Source of the DNA: Clostridium sp. MSJ-8
Lineage (GTDB): Bacteria; Bacillota; Clostridia; Clostridiales; Clostridiaceae
Assembly: GCF_018918325.1 (NCBI RefSeq)
Contig: NZ_JAHLQH010000023.1
Coordinates: forward strand, 1 to 64,000
DNA length: 64,000 bases
Reading direction: 5' to 3'
A program made the translations under genes and the position numbers. The notes under the pieces are model-generated. The model was not told the origin of the DNA and searched no databases. It saw only the letters and a program-made list of their open reading frames with translations. Positions 34,730 to 43,005 of the stretch are shown piece by piece. The stretch's first letter is position 1, and each line of letters opens with the position of its first letter.

Positions 34730-36634
34730 TTACATGCTTTCAAATGGAAATGCATCTGAAGGCATTCTCCAATCACCTCTAGGTGAAAGAGATATACTAC
34801 CTACCTTTGGACCATCTGGAAGTGCACTTCTTTTAAATTGTTGTGTAAAGAATCTATAGAAGAATTTATCAAGCCATTTTTTGATTTCTTCTTCTGAATA
34901 CTCATCTTTAAATGCATTAATTGCAAGGAAGAATATTCTGTCTTTTGATGAACCGTGCTTAATGAAGTGATATAGGAAGAAGTCATGTAGTTCATAAGGA
35001 CCAACTATATCTTCTGTTTTTTGAGCAATTTCACCTTTAGCGTCTTTTGGTAAAAGTTCAGGGCTAACAGGAGTATCTAATATGTCTAATAAAGTTCTTT
35101 TGACAGCCTCAGTAGATTCTTTCTCGGCTACATATTTTACTAGGTATCTTACTAAGGTTTTAGGTATAGATGGATTAACTGAATACATAGACATATGATC
35201 CCCATTATATGTACACCATCCTAGGGCAAGTTCTGACAGGTCTCCTGTACCTATTAATAATCCCCCTTCTTTATTAGCTACATCCATAAGAATTTGAGTT
35301 CTCTCTCTTGCTTGAACATTCTCGTAAGTTACATCATGGATATCTTTATCATGCCCTATGTCTTCAAAGTGTTGAAGAGCAGCTTTAACTATATTTACTT
35401 CTCTTAAATCAGTGCCTAGTTCTTTACATAAATCTAATGCATTAGTATAAGTTCTATCTGTAGTTCCAAAGCCAGGCATAGTTATAGTTATGATATTTTC
35501 TAGTGGATAATTAAGTAGTTTAAATGTTTTAACTATAACAAGTAAGGCTAATGTAGAATCTAAACCTCCAGATATACCAACAACTGCTTTTTTAGATTTT
35601 GTATGTTCAAAACGTTTAGCCAATGCTGAAGATTGTATATTAAATATTTCTTTTGAACGAATTTCTATTTCATCAACATTAGAAGGTACAAATGGATGTT
35701 TATTTATATATCTATCAAAATCTTTTATTGAAGTATCATCATAAGTGAAATTAATAAATTTAGGTGTATAAGGTATATACCTTAAGTTATCTCTAAAACT
35801 TATATTTTTAAGTCTTTCACTTCTTAGTTTAAACACATCTATAAAGGAATATATAACTTCGTTTTTTCTCTGGAATCTTTCATTTTCACATAAAATACCA
35901 CCATTTTCACTTATTAATAAGTGACCACTGAATAATAAATCTGTAGTGCTTTCATATACGCCAGCAGAAGAATAAACATAAGCAGACATGCATCTTGCAC
36001 TTTGATTGTTTATTAAAGATCTTCTATATTCCATTTTACTAACTAATTCGTTAGAAGCAGATAAGTTACCTATAATATCTGCACCCATAAGTGATAAATA
36101 AGAACTAGGAGGTATAGTTACCCATAAATCTTCACATATTTCAAAACCAAAATTGAAATGTTCACTTGAGAATATAAGATTAGTACCAAAAGGTATAGAA
36201 TCTTGAAAAGGAAGAGATACCATTTCATTAACTATACCAATACCTTCTGTAAACCATCTTTTTTCATAGAATTCACTATAATTAGGTAAGTAAGACTTTG
36301 GAACAATACCTAAAATCCTTCCTTTAAATATTATATATGCACAATTATATAAAACATTATTGAATTTTAAAGGAGCTCCTATTGCTATAAGCATATCTAT
36401 TGCTTTTGTTTTGTCTAATAGCTCTTTTATAGCTTGGTTAGAATTATTAAGCAATGTATTATTAAGAAATAAATCACTACATGTATAAGATGTTATACAT
36501 AATTCAGGAAAAACTATAAATTTTGTATTCTTTTCAGCAGCTTCTTCAATACAAGTTACGATGTTATCTAAATTGTATTTTGTGTCACCAACCCTTGTAA
36601 GTGGACAGGCGGCTGCTACTTTTACAAAGTCCAT
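34730..36634 (-). CDS. nadE: Glutamine-dependent NAD+ synthetase
   Basis: It makes NAD+ from nicotinic acid adenine dinucleotide, ATP and glutamine. The N-terminal nitrilase-type glutaminase (about 1-280) shows FPELCITSYTC (Glu), a Lys near VPKSYLPN and the nucleophile FGFEICEDLWV. The C-terminal synthetase has the P-loop GISGGLDSTLALLVI near 358 and GTGDLSELALGW. The start at 36634 follows AAAGGATG; a 15-codon longer form has no ribosome site. An extended -10 (TGGTATAAT, 36668-36676) lies upstream. Length 634, typical of the two-domain form. Confidence 0.95.
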   Translation of the reverse strand: MDFVKVAAACPLTRVGDTKYNLDNIVTCIEEAAEKNTKFIVFPELCITSYTCSDLFLNNTLLNNSNQAIKELLDKTKAIDMLIAIGAPLKFNNVLYNCAYIIFKGRILGIVPKSYLPNYSEFYEKRWFTEGIGIVNEMVSLPFQDSIPFGTNLIFSSEHFNFGFEICEDLWVTIPPSSYLSLMGADIIGNLSASNELVSKMEYRRSLINNQSARCMSAYVYSSAGVYESTTDLLFSGHLLISENGGILCENERFQRKNEVIYSFIDVFKLRSERLKNISFRDNLRYIPYTPKFINFTYDDTSIKDFDRYINKHPFVPSNVDEIEIRSKEIFNIQSSALAKRFEHTKSKKAVVGISGGLDSTLALLVIVKTFKLLNYPLENIITITMPGFGTTDRTYTNALDLCKELGTDLREVNIVKAALQHFEDIGHDKDIHDVTYENVQARERTQILMDVANKEGGLLIGTGDLSELALGWCTYNGDHMSMYSVNPSIPKTLVRYLVKYVAEKESTEAVKRTLLDILDTPVSPELLPKDAKGEIAQKTEDIVGPYELHDFFLYHFIKHGSSKDRIFFLAINAFKDEYSEEEIKKWLDKFFYRFFTQQFKRSALPDGPKVGSISLSPRGDWRMPSDAFPFESM

Positions 36635-36948
36635 ATACACACATCCTTTATTAAAATTTTTAGTATTATTATACCACACAAAATAAAAATAATAATATGG
36701 GGTACTACAAAAAAATAGAAAGAAGTTTCTAAAAATACAGAAAATAATATAAAATATTGCACTATATAATAATAAATAACTTATAAAATGATAAAAAATA
36801 CTTGCAAAAGAGATGAATGCAATTTATAATTATAATTGTAATAAAAAATACTATTTAATACGTATACATGTTATAATTATAGTAAGTATTTATTAGTAGA
36901 TGCTTGTCTGTAGTATAGTGTATATAATAATTGAAAGGGGAGAGGAGC
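36635..36948. promoter_or_regulatory. Divergent promoter region of nadE and nfeD-like genes
   Basis: The gap holds the nadE extended -10 element on the minus strand (TGGTATAAT, complement of 36668-36676) and, for the plus strand, TATAAT near 36923 without a clear -35. The region between is AT-rich with no ORF, repeat or strong hairpin that I can see. Confidence 0.45.
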
Positions 36949-37386
36949 ATGGATGCAATAGTATTTTGGTTAATAGTAGCTGTAGTAGTTATTGTAGTAG
37001 ATTTATTTACAAGCACATTTATTTTTATGTGGTTGTCTGTAGGTGCTATAGCATCTATTATATGTGAATTCTGTGGATTAGATTTTTCAATGCAATTCAT
37101 AGCATTTGCAGTTGTTAGTTTAATATCTATATTGATAGGATATCCATTGGTGAAGAGGAAATTCAAGAAAGATATACACAAGACACCACTTATGGAAGAA
37201 TCCTATATTGGTCAGGTACATGAAGCTGAAGACGATATTATAGATATGGCTAGAATAAAAATAGGAGGAATCTATTGGACAGGTGTTAATAGAGGTGAAC
37301 CAATCAAGAAGGGGGATAAATTCGAGATAGTAGGCATCGAAGGTAATAAGTTCATAGTGGAGAAATGTAAGGAGGATAATGAATAA
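36949..37386 (+). CDS. NfeD-family membrane protein
   Basis: The 145-residue protein has three N-terminal hydrophobic segments (residues 3-70) and a C-terminal OB-fold-like domain (about 80-145: IGQVHEAEDD to KGDKFEIVGIEGNKFIVE). This is the short NfeD form without the protease domain. It is translated with the SPFH gene (last base of its stop shared with the next start), the standard pairing; together they are thought to organise membrane microdomains. The ATG at 36949 follows AGGGGAGAGGAG. Confidence 0.88.
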   Translation: MDAIVFWLIVAVVVIVVDLFTSTFIFMWLSVGAIASIICEFCGLDFSMQFIAFAVVSLISILIGYPLVKRKFKKDIHKTPLMEESYIGQVHEAEDDIIDMARIKIGGIYWTGVNRGEPIKKGDKFEIVGIEGNKFIVEKCKEDNE

Positions 37387-38324
37387 TGAATATTGTTTTA
37401 GCAGTAATATTAGTATTGGTAGTAATAGTTGTTATATCATCTATTAAGGTGGTAAACACTGGATATTTATATGTAGTAGAGAGATTTGGACAATTTTATA
37501 AGGTATTAGAACCTGGTTGGCATTTGGTAATTCCATTTGTTGATTATGTTAGAAAGAAAGTATCAACAAAACAACAAATTTTAGATGTACCACCTCAATC
37601 AGTTATAACAAAAGATAACGTTAAGATATCTGTTGATAATGTAATTTTCTATAAATTATTAAATGCACAAGAAGCAGTATATAATATAGAAGACTATAAA
37701 GCAGGTATAGTATACTCTGCAACAACTAATATGAGAAATATATTGGGTAATATGACATTAGATGAGATATTATCAGGAAGAGATAAGATTAATCAAGATT
37801 TATTAAGTATAATTGACGAACTTACTGATGCATATGGTATCAAGATTTTGTCTGTAGAAATCAAGAACATAGTTCCACCAGCTGAAATACAAGCGGCTAT
37901 GGAGAAACAAATGAAGGCAGAAAGAGATAAGAGAGCTGCTATCTTAAAGGCAGAAGGAGAGAGACAATCAGAAGTAGAGAGAGCAGAAGGTGAGAAACAA
38001 GCTCAAATCTTAGCAGCAGAAGCTGAAAAAGAAGCTAATATAAGAAGGGCAGAAGGTTTGAAGGAATCTCAACTATTAGAAGCAGAAGGTAAGGCGAAAG
38101 CTATAGAAGCTATAGCAAAAGCTGAAGCAGAAGCTATAGAAAAGGTAAATAAAGCAATTATTGACTCTGGAACTGATGAAAGAGTTATTGCACTTAAGCA
38201 AGTTGAGGCACTTAAAGAAATGGCTAATAATCCAGCTAATAAACTTATCTTACCAAATGAGACTTTATCTTCTCTTGGTAGTATAGCAGCTATAGGTGAA
38301 ATGTTAAAAGGAAATAAACAATAA
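37386..38324 (+). CDS. SPFH/band 7 protein (stomatin-like, QmcA-type)
   Basis: This 312-residue protein has an N-terminal membrane helix (1-20) and an SPFH domain (about 25-180: VVERFGQFYKVLEPGWHLVI, TKDNVKISVDNVIFYK). An Ala/Glu/Lys-rich coiled coil follows (about 180-265, repeated AEGE/AEAE blocks) and a C-terminus with LILPNETLSSLGSIAAIGEM. Such proteins oligomerise in membranes and associate with NfeD partners. The large foldback repeat R2 begins at its stop codon. Confidence 0.93.
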   Translation: MNIVLAVILVLVVIVVISSIKVVNTGYLYVVERFGQFYKVLEPGWHLVIPFVDYVRKKVSTKQQILDVPPQSVITKDNVKISVDNVIFYKLLNAQEAVYNIEDYKAGIVYSATTNMRNILGNMTLDEILSGRDKINQDLLSIIDELTDAYGIKILSVEIKNIVPPAEIQAAMEKQMKAERDKRAAILKAEGERQSEVERAEGEKQAQILAAEAEKEANIRRAEGLKESQLLEAEGKAKAIEAIAKAEAEAIEKVNKAIIDSGTDERVIALKQVEALKEMANNPANKLILPNETLSSLGSIAAIGEMLKGNKQ

Positions 38325-38704
38325 TTAATATCAAAATTATATGTTTAAGTAAATAATATAATATGTAAAAAATCCAATGTTATTTGTATTTGATCAATAT
38401 TAAGTTTATAATTAGTATCAATATTATATGTTTTCATAAATAGCATAATTTCATTAAGGATTTCTAAATATAAAAAAATTAAGGTAGCTAAATGTTGTAA
38501 ACTCACTAAAGTTCAAACAGTACAACATTTTAAACGCTATCTTAATTTTTTTATAATAAGAAATCCTAAAATTCATTATGAAGATTTATTCAAAGCAATA
38601 ATATTGATACTAAAAAAGAAAATCATAATATTAACATTAACAAATAACATTGGATTTTTTATTATCAATATTTACTTAAAGCAATAATTTGATATTAATT
38701 AACT
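38323..38704. repeat. Large foldback repeat R2, copy b (near-complete palindrome)
   Basis: Almost the whole 380 bp is one imperfect palindrome. Paired blocks are: 38325-38341 with 38687-38699; a 21-bp perfect pair 38367-38387 with 38640-38660; 38414-38427 with 38598-38611; 38458-38466 with 38559-38567; and the central hairpin ATTAAGGTAGC 38478-38488 with GCTATCTTAAT 38536-38546. The loop holds CACTAAAGTTC. The outer and inner left blocks resemble each other, so it looks like one element nested in, or duplicated within, another. It has no ORF. It lies directly at the SPFH stop codon. Confidence 0.8.
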
Positions 38705-38739
38705 GAAAAATAAGTAATCAAAAAAATATTAGATAATTT

Positions 38740-38960
38740 TTTTAAAGTAAGAATTACTGAAGACATAAGATACTTGTAATAATATAGACACGCTAAAAAT
38801 TACCATAATGCTTAAATAATTAAAATATAATAAGCTTAGTGGAAGTAACCATTATTGTTAAGGTTAGAATTATAGGTAGATATAACCATGAAGCATTAAA
38901 GATTAGTAAAATAAATATAGAATAATCGGTTAATGAAACTAATGTTATTATATTTTAATT
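38740..38960. repeat. Dispersed repeat R1, copy c
   Basis: It matches R1 copy b over its length (TTTAAAGTAAGAATTACTGA, ACATAAGATACTTGTAATAA, then the terminal arms from 38819 and 38928), with a short internal deletion after TATAGGTAGATATAACC. It follows R2 copy b in the same order and orientation as at 17774-18404. Confidence 0.75.
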
Positions 38961-39032
38961 ATATGTGTAGAAAAATATATTATAAAGCTTTATAATAGAA
39001 TTAATAACATTAAAACAAGGGGGCAATTATAA

Positions 39033-39410
39033 ATGCAAAAAGAAATAATATCAACATCAAAGGCACCAGGTGCTATAGGACCATATTCACAAGCTAATAA
39101 AATAGGTAATTTAATATTTACATCAGGACAAATTCCTTTAGTTCCTGCAACTGGAGAATTAGTTACTGATATAGAAGGTGCAACTAAGCAATGTTTAGAA
39201 AACATAAAAGCTATATTAGAAGAAGCAGGAAGTTCTTTAGAAAAGGTAGTAAAGGTTGTAATATTCTTAAGTGATATTAATGATTTTGCTACAGTTAATA
39301 AGATATATGGAGAATACTTTACAGCTAATGAACCAGCTAGAAGTTGTGTAGAAATAGCAAAATTACCAAAGGATGCTTTATTAGAAATTGAAACAATAGC
39401 ATATGTTTAA
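39033..39410 (+). CDS. ridA: RidA family enamine/imine deaminase
   Basis: It hydrolyses reactive 2-aminoacrylate and related enamines or imines released by PLP enzymes, protecting them from damage. The 125-residue length is typical. Motifs are APGAIGPYSQANKIGNLIFT, SGQIPLVPATGELV, a mid-region QCLENIKAILEEAGSSLE and the end RSCVEIAKLPKDALLEIE, with the conserved Arg near 104 and Glu near 119. The ATG follows AAGGGGG. Confidence 0.95.
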   Translation: MQKEIISTSKAPGAIGPYSQANKIGNLIFTSGQIPLVPATGELVTDIEGATKQCLENIKAILEEAGSSLEKVVKVVIFLSDINDFATVNKIYGEYFTANEPARSCVEIAKLPKDALLEIETIAYV

Positions 39411-39444
39411 TATGAAGACAATGTAATTTTAGGAGGTACTACTT

Positions 39445-39768
39445 ATGGCTGGCCAGAGAACAAGGCCAAAGCAAATTAAGTTTTGGACAACAGAGGAAGA
39501 ATATGACAATATAAAAGAAAGGGTATCTCAAAGCAGATTGACTCAAAATGAGTATTTGATAAGATCAGCAATGGAGAATGACATAGTGGTAATAGATGGA
39601 TTAAAGGATACTTTGTTAGAGCTAAGTACAATAGGTAATTCATTAAATGAATTAGGAAATACAAAAAAGATTTCACAAGAGGATTTTAATGAAGTAAAAG
39701 ATGGACTACTTTCTGTATGGAAACATATAGAGAGAATTTTGTCAGAATCTAATAAGAGACAAGTTTAG
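39445..39768 (+). CDS. MobC-like relaxosome accessory protein
   Basis: The 107-residue protein has an N-terminal ribbon-helix-helix-like segment (RPKQIKFWTTEEEYDNIKER, then QSRLTQNEYLIRSAMEN). The MobC signature LLELSTIGNSLNELGN (family form IGNNLNQ) is near residues 57-72. Such proteins bind oriT beside a relaxase. It directly precedes a relaxase gene, as in mobilisable plasmids, but an intrinsic terminator separates them and no plasmid or integrase genes are near. An exapted regulatory role is possible. Confidence 0.75.
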   Translation: MAGQRTRPKQIKFWTTEEEYDNIKERVSQSRLTQNEYLIRSAMENDIVVIDGLKDTLLELSTIGNSLNELGNTKKISQEDFNEVKDGLLSVWKHIERILSESNKRQV

Positions 39769-39774
39769 AATGAT

Positions 39775-39812
39775 AGGATGGAAAAATATTATTTGTTTTC
39801 CATCCTTTTTTA
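39775..39812 (+). terminator. Terminator between MobC-like and relaxase genes
   Basis: AGGATGGAAAA (39775-39785) pairs with TTTTCCATCCT (39796-39806), followed by a T-run. It falls between two genes that are normally co-transcribed. Confidence 0.85.
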
Positions 39813-39847
39813 TTGAAGTAAAACAAAAGAAAAAGAGAGGAAAAGTA

Positions 39848-40624
39848 ATGGCTATAATAAAAAATTTACCAGCAACTAAGAAATTAGAAGAACAGCTAGA
39901 ATATTTGAAACAAGAAGAAAAAACTAAATATGAGCTTATTACTGGGATTAATTGCACAAAAGATAATATACTAATAGAATTTAGAATAATAAAAGAATTA
40001 TATAATAAATTAAAAGGTAAAGAATATTATCATATGACAATGGCATTTAGCCCTAATGATAAGATATCAGAAGAAAAAGTGCATAGCTTAGGTTTAGAGT
40101 GGATAAAAAAATGTATAGAAGATCATCAGATTCTTGCAGTAACACATATTGATAAAAATCATTTACATAATCATTTTATAATTAATAGCGTTAATATGAA
40201 AAATGGTAAAAAGCTTCAGATAAATCCTAAAAAATTACATGATATGAAGGTTCAAAGTAATAAAATATGTAGTAGAGAAGGGATGTCTATAATAGAATTG
40301 GATAAGATTCCAGAAGTTTTTAAAACTCATAATGAATATTATCTTGAAAAAAGGGTAAGAATAGAAGGGGTAGATGTGGATATTTGGAAAGATAGAATAA
40401 GAGATAGTATAGATTACTCCATAAGTGTTTCAGATGATTTAGAGGAATTTAAGATAATACTTAAGGATAACTTTGATATAGATATAGTAGATAATAGATA
40501 TGGTTATAAGTATATTCTTGAAGATAACAAGAATGTTACAGATAGTAGATTAGGGTCATTATATTGTAGAGAATCTATAATAAGTAGGATAAAATATAAG
40601 AAGCAATATGATGAACATATTTAA
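39848..40624 (+). CDS. Relaxase/mobilization nuclease domain protein (short)
   Basis: This is a relaxase of the Pfam Relaxase family (PF03432), which nicks plasmid DNA at oriT. The metal-binding three-His motif is HIDKNHLHNHF near residue 111, followed by INSVNMKNGKKLQINPKKL. Upstream lies YYHMTMAFSPNDKISEE. At 258 residues it has little beyond the catalytic domain, where most relaxases have a longer C-terminus. The ATG at 39848 follows AGAGAGGAAAAG. It stands alone with a MobC-like gene in ordinary chromosomal context, so it is probably a relic or domesticated mobilisation module. Confidence 0.8.
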   Translation: MAIIKNLPATKKLEEQLEYLKQEEKTKYELITGINCTKDNILIEFRIIKELYNKLKGKEYYHMTMAFSPNDKISEEKVHSLGLEWIKKCIEDHQILAVTHIDKNHLHNHFIINSVNMKNGKKLQINPKKLHDMKVQSNKICSREGMSIIELDKIPEVFKTHNEYYLEKRVRIEGVDVDIWKDRIRDSIDYSISVSDDLEEFKIILKDNFDIDIVDNRYGYKYILEDNKNVTDSRLGSLYCRESIISRIKYKKQYDEHI

Positions 40625-40643
40625 GGTCATAATATTGCTTCTT
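40598..40643. terminator. Bidirectional terminator at the relaxase end
   Basis: AAGAAGCAATAT (40598-40609, inside the relaxase gene) pairs perfectly with ATATTGCTTCTT (40632-40643). It separates convergent relaxase and P-type ATPase genes. Confidence 0.75.
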
Positions 40644-40657
40644 AACATATAACAGAA

Positions 40658-42772
40658 TTATTTTTTTATTAATGGTCTAGTTGATGAAGCAGCGAAAACA
40701 AACGTAGATGTATTGTGAAGTAGAGCACTTGTGCTAGGGTTAAGTACTCCAGCTACTCCTAGTATAATTAAACTTGTATTAAATGTTACTATTTGTCTAT
40801 AATTTCGTTTAATTCTTTCCATTAATAGTGTAGATAATTTCTTAAATTCAACAATTTCATTTAGGTTACTAGATGTAAGAGTTACATCTGCTAATTCTCT
40901 TGCTATATCAGAGCTATCTTGCATAGAGATAGAAACATCTGAAGCAGATAATGCAGGTGTATCGTTAACACCATCACCTACCATTACTACTGTTTTACCT
41001 TCTGCTTTTAACTTGTTTATATAGTCTGCTTTATCTTCAGGAAGTGCACTAGCTTTATAATCAGTTATACCTAATTCGTTAGCTATATGTTTAGCTGCAT
41101 TTTCACAATCGCCAGTAAGCATAACAATATTTTTGAAGCCTACTTTCTTTAAGTTTTCTATAACTTCTTTTGATTCATCTTTTAGTGGGTCGTATATGCT
41201 TATTATTCCTGATAAAACATTACCTATAGCTAAGTATATAAGTGAACTAGCTCCTTCTTTTTGAAGTTCATCTATTAATACTTTAATTTCTTCAGTTTTT
41301 GGAACTTCATTATCTTCAAATACAAAATGTTCACTACCTATAATAGCAGTTTTATTATTTAATTTAGTTGCTATACCATGAGCAATTATATATTCAACTT
41401 CTGCATGTTCTTCTGCGTGACTTAGCCCTTCATCAGAAGCTTGCTTTACAATAGCATTTGCAACACTGTGAGGGAAATGTTCCTCTAGACATGCTGCAAT
41501 TGTTAAAACCCTATCTCTTGAGTATCCATTTAAAGGAGTTACTTTTTGAACGAATGGGGTAGCATTAGTTAAAGTACCAGTTTTATCGAAAACAATAGTG
41601 TCAGCTTTTGACATTATTTCTAAGTACTTACCACCTTTTACCATTATTGAATGTTTGCTTGCTTCTTGCATAGCGCTAATTATTGATATAGATGTTGATA
41701 ATTTTATAGCACATGAGTAATCAACTAATAGAATAGAGGTCGCACGTGCAAGATTTCTAGTTATTAATAATAGCCCAAAGAATCCAAAGAAACTAAAAGG
41801 TACAATAGAATCTGCAAGATGTTCTGCGTTTGATTGAATACCTGCTTTTAGTGATTCGTTATTATCAATCATATCAACAATTTTACTTAATCTACTTTCT
41901 TGTTGAAGATTTCTTACAGTAACATATATTTTACCCTCTTCCACAACAGTTCCAGCGAAAACTGTATCATTTTCGGCGACTGCTTTACTAAGAGGTTCTC
42001 CTGTAAAACTAGATTCATTAACCATAGCTTCACCTTTTAGTATTTCTCCATCTACTGGTATCATGGCACCAGTTTGAACTATAACAACATCATATTTTTT
42101 AAGAGATGAAGTAGGTATCTCGTGTTCTATATTGTCTTCTAAAATCCATACTTTATCTATATTTAAAGATAAAGTTTCTTTTAATTGTAGAGTAGTTTTC
42201 TTTCTAGTGTAGTCTTCAAGTAATTCTGAAATATTTAGAAGGAACATAATATTTCCAGCAGTATTAAGTTGTCCACTAAATAGTGAAACCCCTATGCTAG
42301 TTGCATCTAAAACTGGAACATCTAGCTTTCCATGAAGAATAGAATTAATTCCTTTCTTGAAATATTTACATGAATGTATGAAGCATGTTAATTGTCTTAA
42401 AGGTAATGGTAAAAACCATTTCGTAGCGTATCTTCTTATTGCAAGCTTATAAAATTTATGACGATATTCTTTAGCTACTTTTGCTTGCTTTAAGTTATAA
42501 TTATTATCTTCATTAATTCTATCTAAATAAGGTGTAATATCAAAATTATTAACCTTAAAATTTGATATAGATTCTAATAATTGTTCACGATTATCAGCAC
42601 TATATGTAAATAAGACACTACCTGTGGTACTATTTACTTCAACATTAATAACCATAGCCCATTTCTTAAATTCATAAGCTAAAGCTATGGCTTTTTTTTG
42701 TGAGAAAGCATATTTACCATATCTGATTCTCATTCGTCCTGGCATATCATGAACAATTTGATAAGCCTCCAT
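40658..42772 (-). CDS. P1B-type heavy-metal ATPase with HMA_2 domain
   Basis: This 704-residue P-type ATPase has a cytosolic N-terminal HMA_2-like domain (about 1-75; no CxxC). Its motifs are VNESSFTGEPLSKAV (actuator), DYSCAIKLST in the transport helix, FDKTGTLTNATPF (phosphorylation), EEHFPHSVANAIV (HP-like) and MVGDGVNDTPALSASDV. The transport helix has Ser-Cys-Ala in place of the usual CPC or SPC, so metal selectivity cannot be predicted from the common classes. It is encoded 5 bases after a DUF6110 protein, the usual partner. Loss of CxxC and CPC makes copper or zinc export less certain. Confidence 0.88.
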   Translation of the reverse strand: MEAYQIVHDMPGRMRIRYGKYAFSQKKAIALAYEFKKWAMVINVEVNSTTGSVLFTYSADNREQLLESISNFKVNNFDITPYLDRINEDNNYNLKQAKVAKEYRHKFYKLAIRRYATKWFLPLPLRQLTCFIHSCKYFKKGINSILHGKLDVPVLDATSIGVSLFSGQLNTAGNIMFLLNISELLEDYTRKKTTLQLKETLSLNIDKVWILEDNIEHEIPTSSLKKYDVVIVQTGAMIPVDGEILKGEAMVNESSFTGEPLSKAVAENDTVFAGTVVEEGKIYVTVRNLQQESRLSKIVDMIDNNESLKAGIQSNAEHLADSIVPFSFFGFFGLLLITRNLARATSILLVDYSCAIKLSTSISIISAMQEASKHSIMVKGGKYLEIMSKADTIVFDKTGTLTNATPFVQKVTPLNGYSRDRVLTIAACLEEHFPHSVANAIVKQASDEGLSHAEEHAEVEYIIAHGIATKLNNKTAIIGSEHFVFEDNEVPKTEEIKVLIDELQKEGASSLIYLAIGNVLSGIISIYDPLKDESKEVIENLKKVGFKNIVMLTGDCENAAKHIANELGITDYKASALPEDKADYINKLKAEGKTVVMVGDGVNDTPALSASDVSISMQDSSDIARELADVTLTSSNLNEIVEFKKLSTLLMERIKRNYRQIVTFNTSLIILGVAGVLNPSTSALLHNTSTFVFAASSTRPLIKK

Positions 42773-42777
42773 AATTA

Positions 42778-43005
42778 TTATTCTCCGTCGTTTTTAGATT
42801 TTGCTTCATAGCATAAGTCTTGAGCATCTTCTCTTATTGTTTCATATGTTGAAACAGCATCATCTTTTAATTTCATACCTGATGCTATAGAGTTAACAGC
42901 GATTTTTCTTGCAGTAGAGCTCTTTAAGAATTTTGTTCCTACTACAGTAGCAGCTACACCTCCGATAAATGATAATACAGTTGGTTTTTTAAAAAAGTCT
43001 TTCAT
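42778..43005 (-). CDS. DUF6110 family small membrane protein
   Basis: The 75-residue protein starts MKDFFKKPTVLSFIGGVAAT, with a single Gly-rich helix (about 10-28). A basic and then acidic soluble tail follows (LKSSTARKIAVNSIASGMKL to AKSKNDGE). DUF6110 genes commonly precede HMA_2-type P-type ATPases in clostridia. A regulatory or chaperone-like role for the pump is inference. The ATG follows AAGGAGGAT. Confidence 0.78.
   Translation of the reverse strand: MKDFFKKPTVLSFIGGVAATVVGTKFLKSSTARKIAVNSIASGMKLKDDAVSTYETIREDAQDLCYEAKSKNDGE

Noticed and set aside
36855-37181. Minus-strand 108-codon ORF over nfeD
   Set aside because: Antisense to the well-supported NfeD gene, with no ribosome site and no recognisable domain.
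38323-38960. CRISPR array
   Set aside because: The repetitiveness is palindromic and imperfect, with no regular repeat-spacer units.
38323-38960. Insertion sequence with transposase
   Set aside because: No ORF of transposase size exists in either R2 or R1; at most they are non-autonomous.
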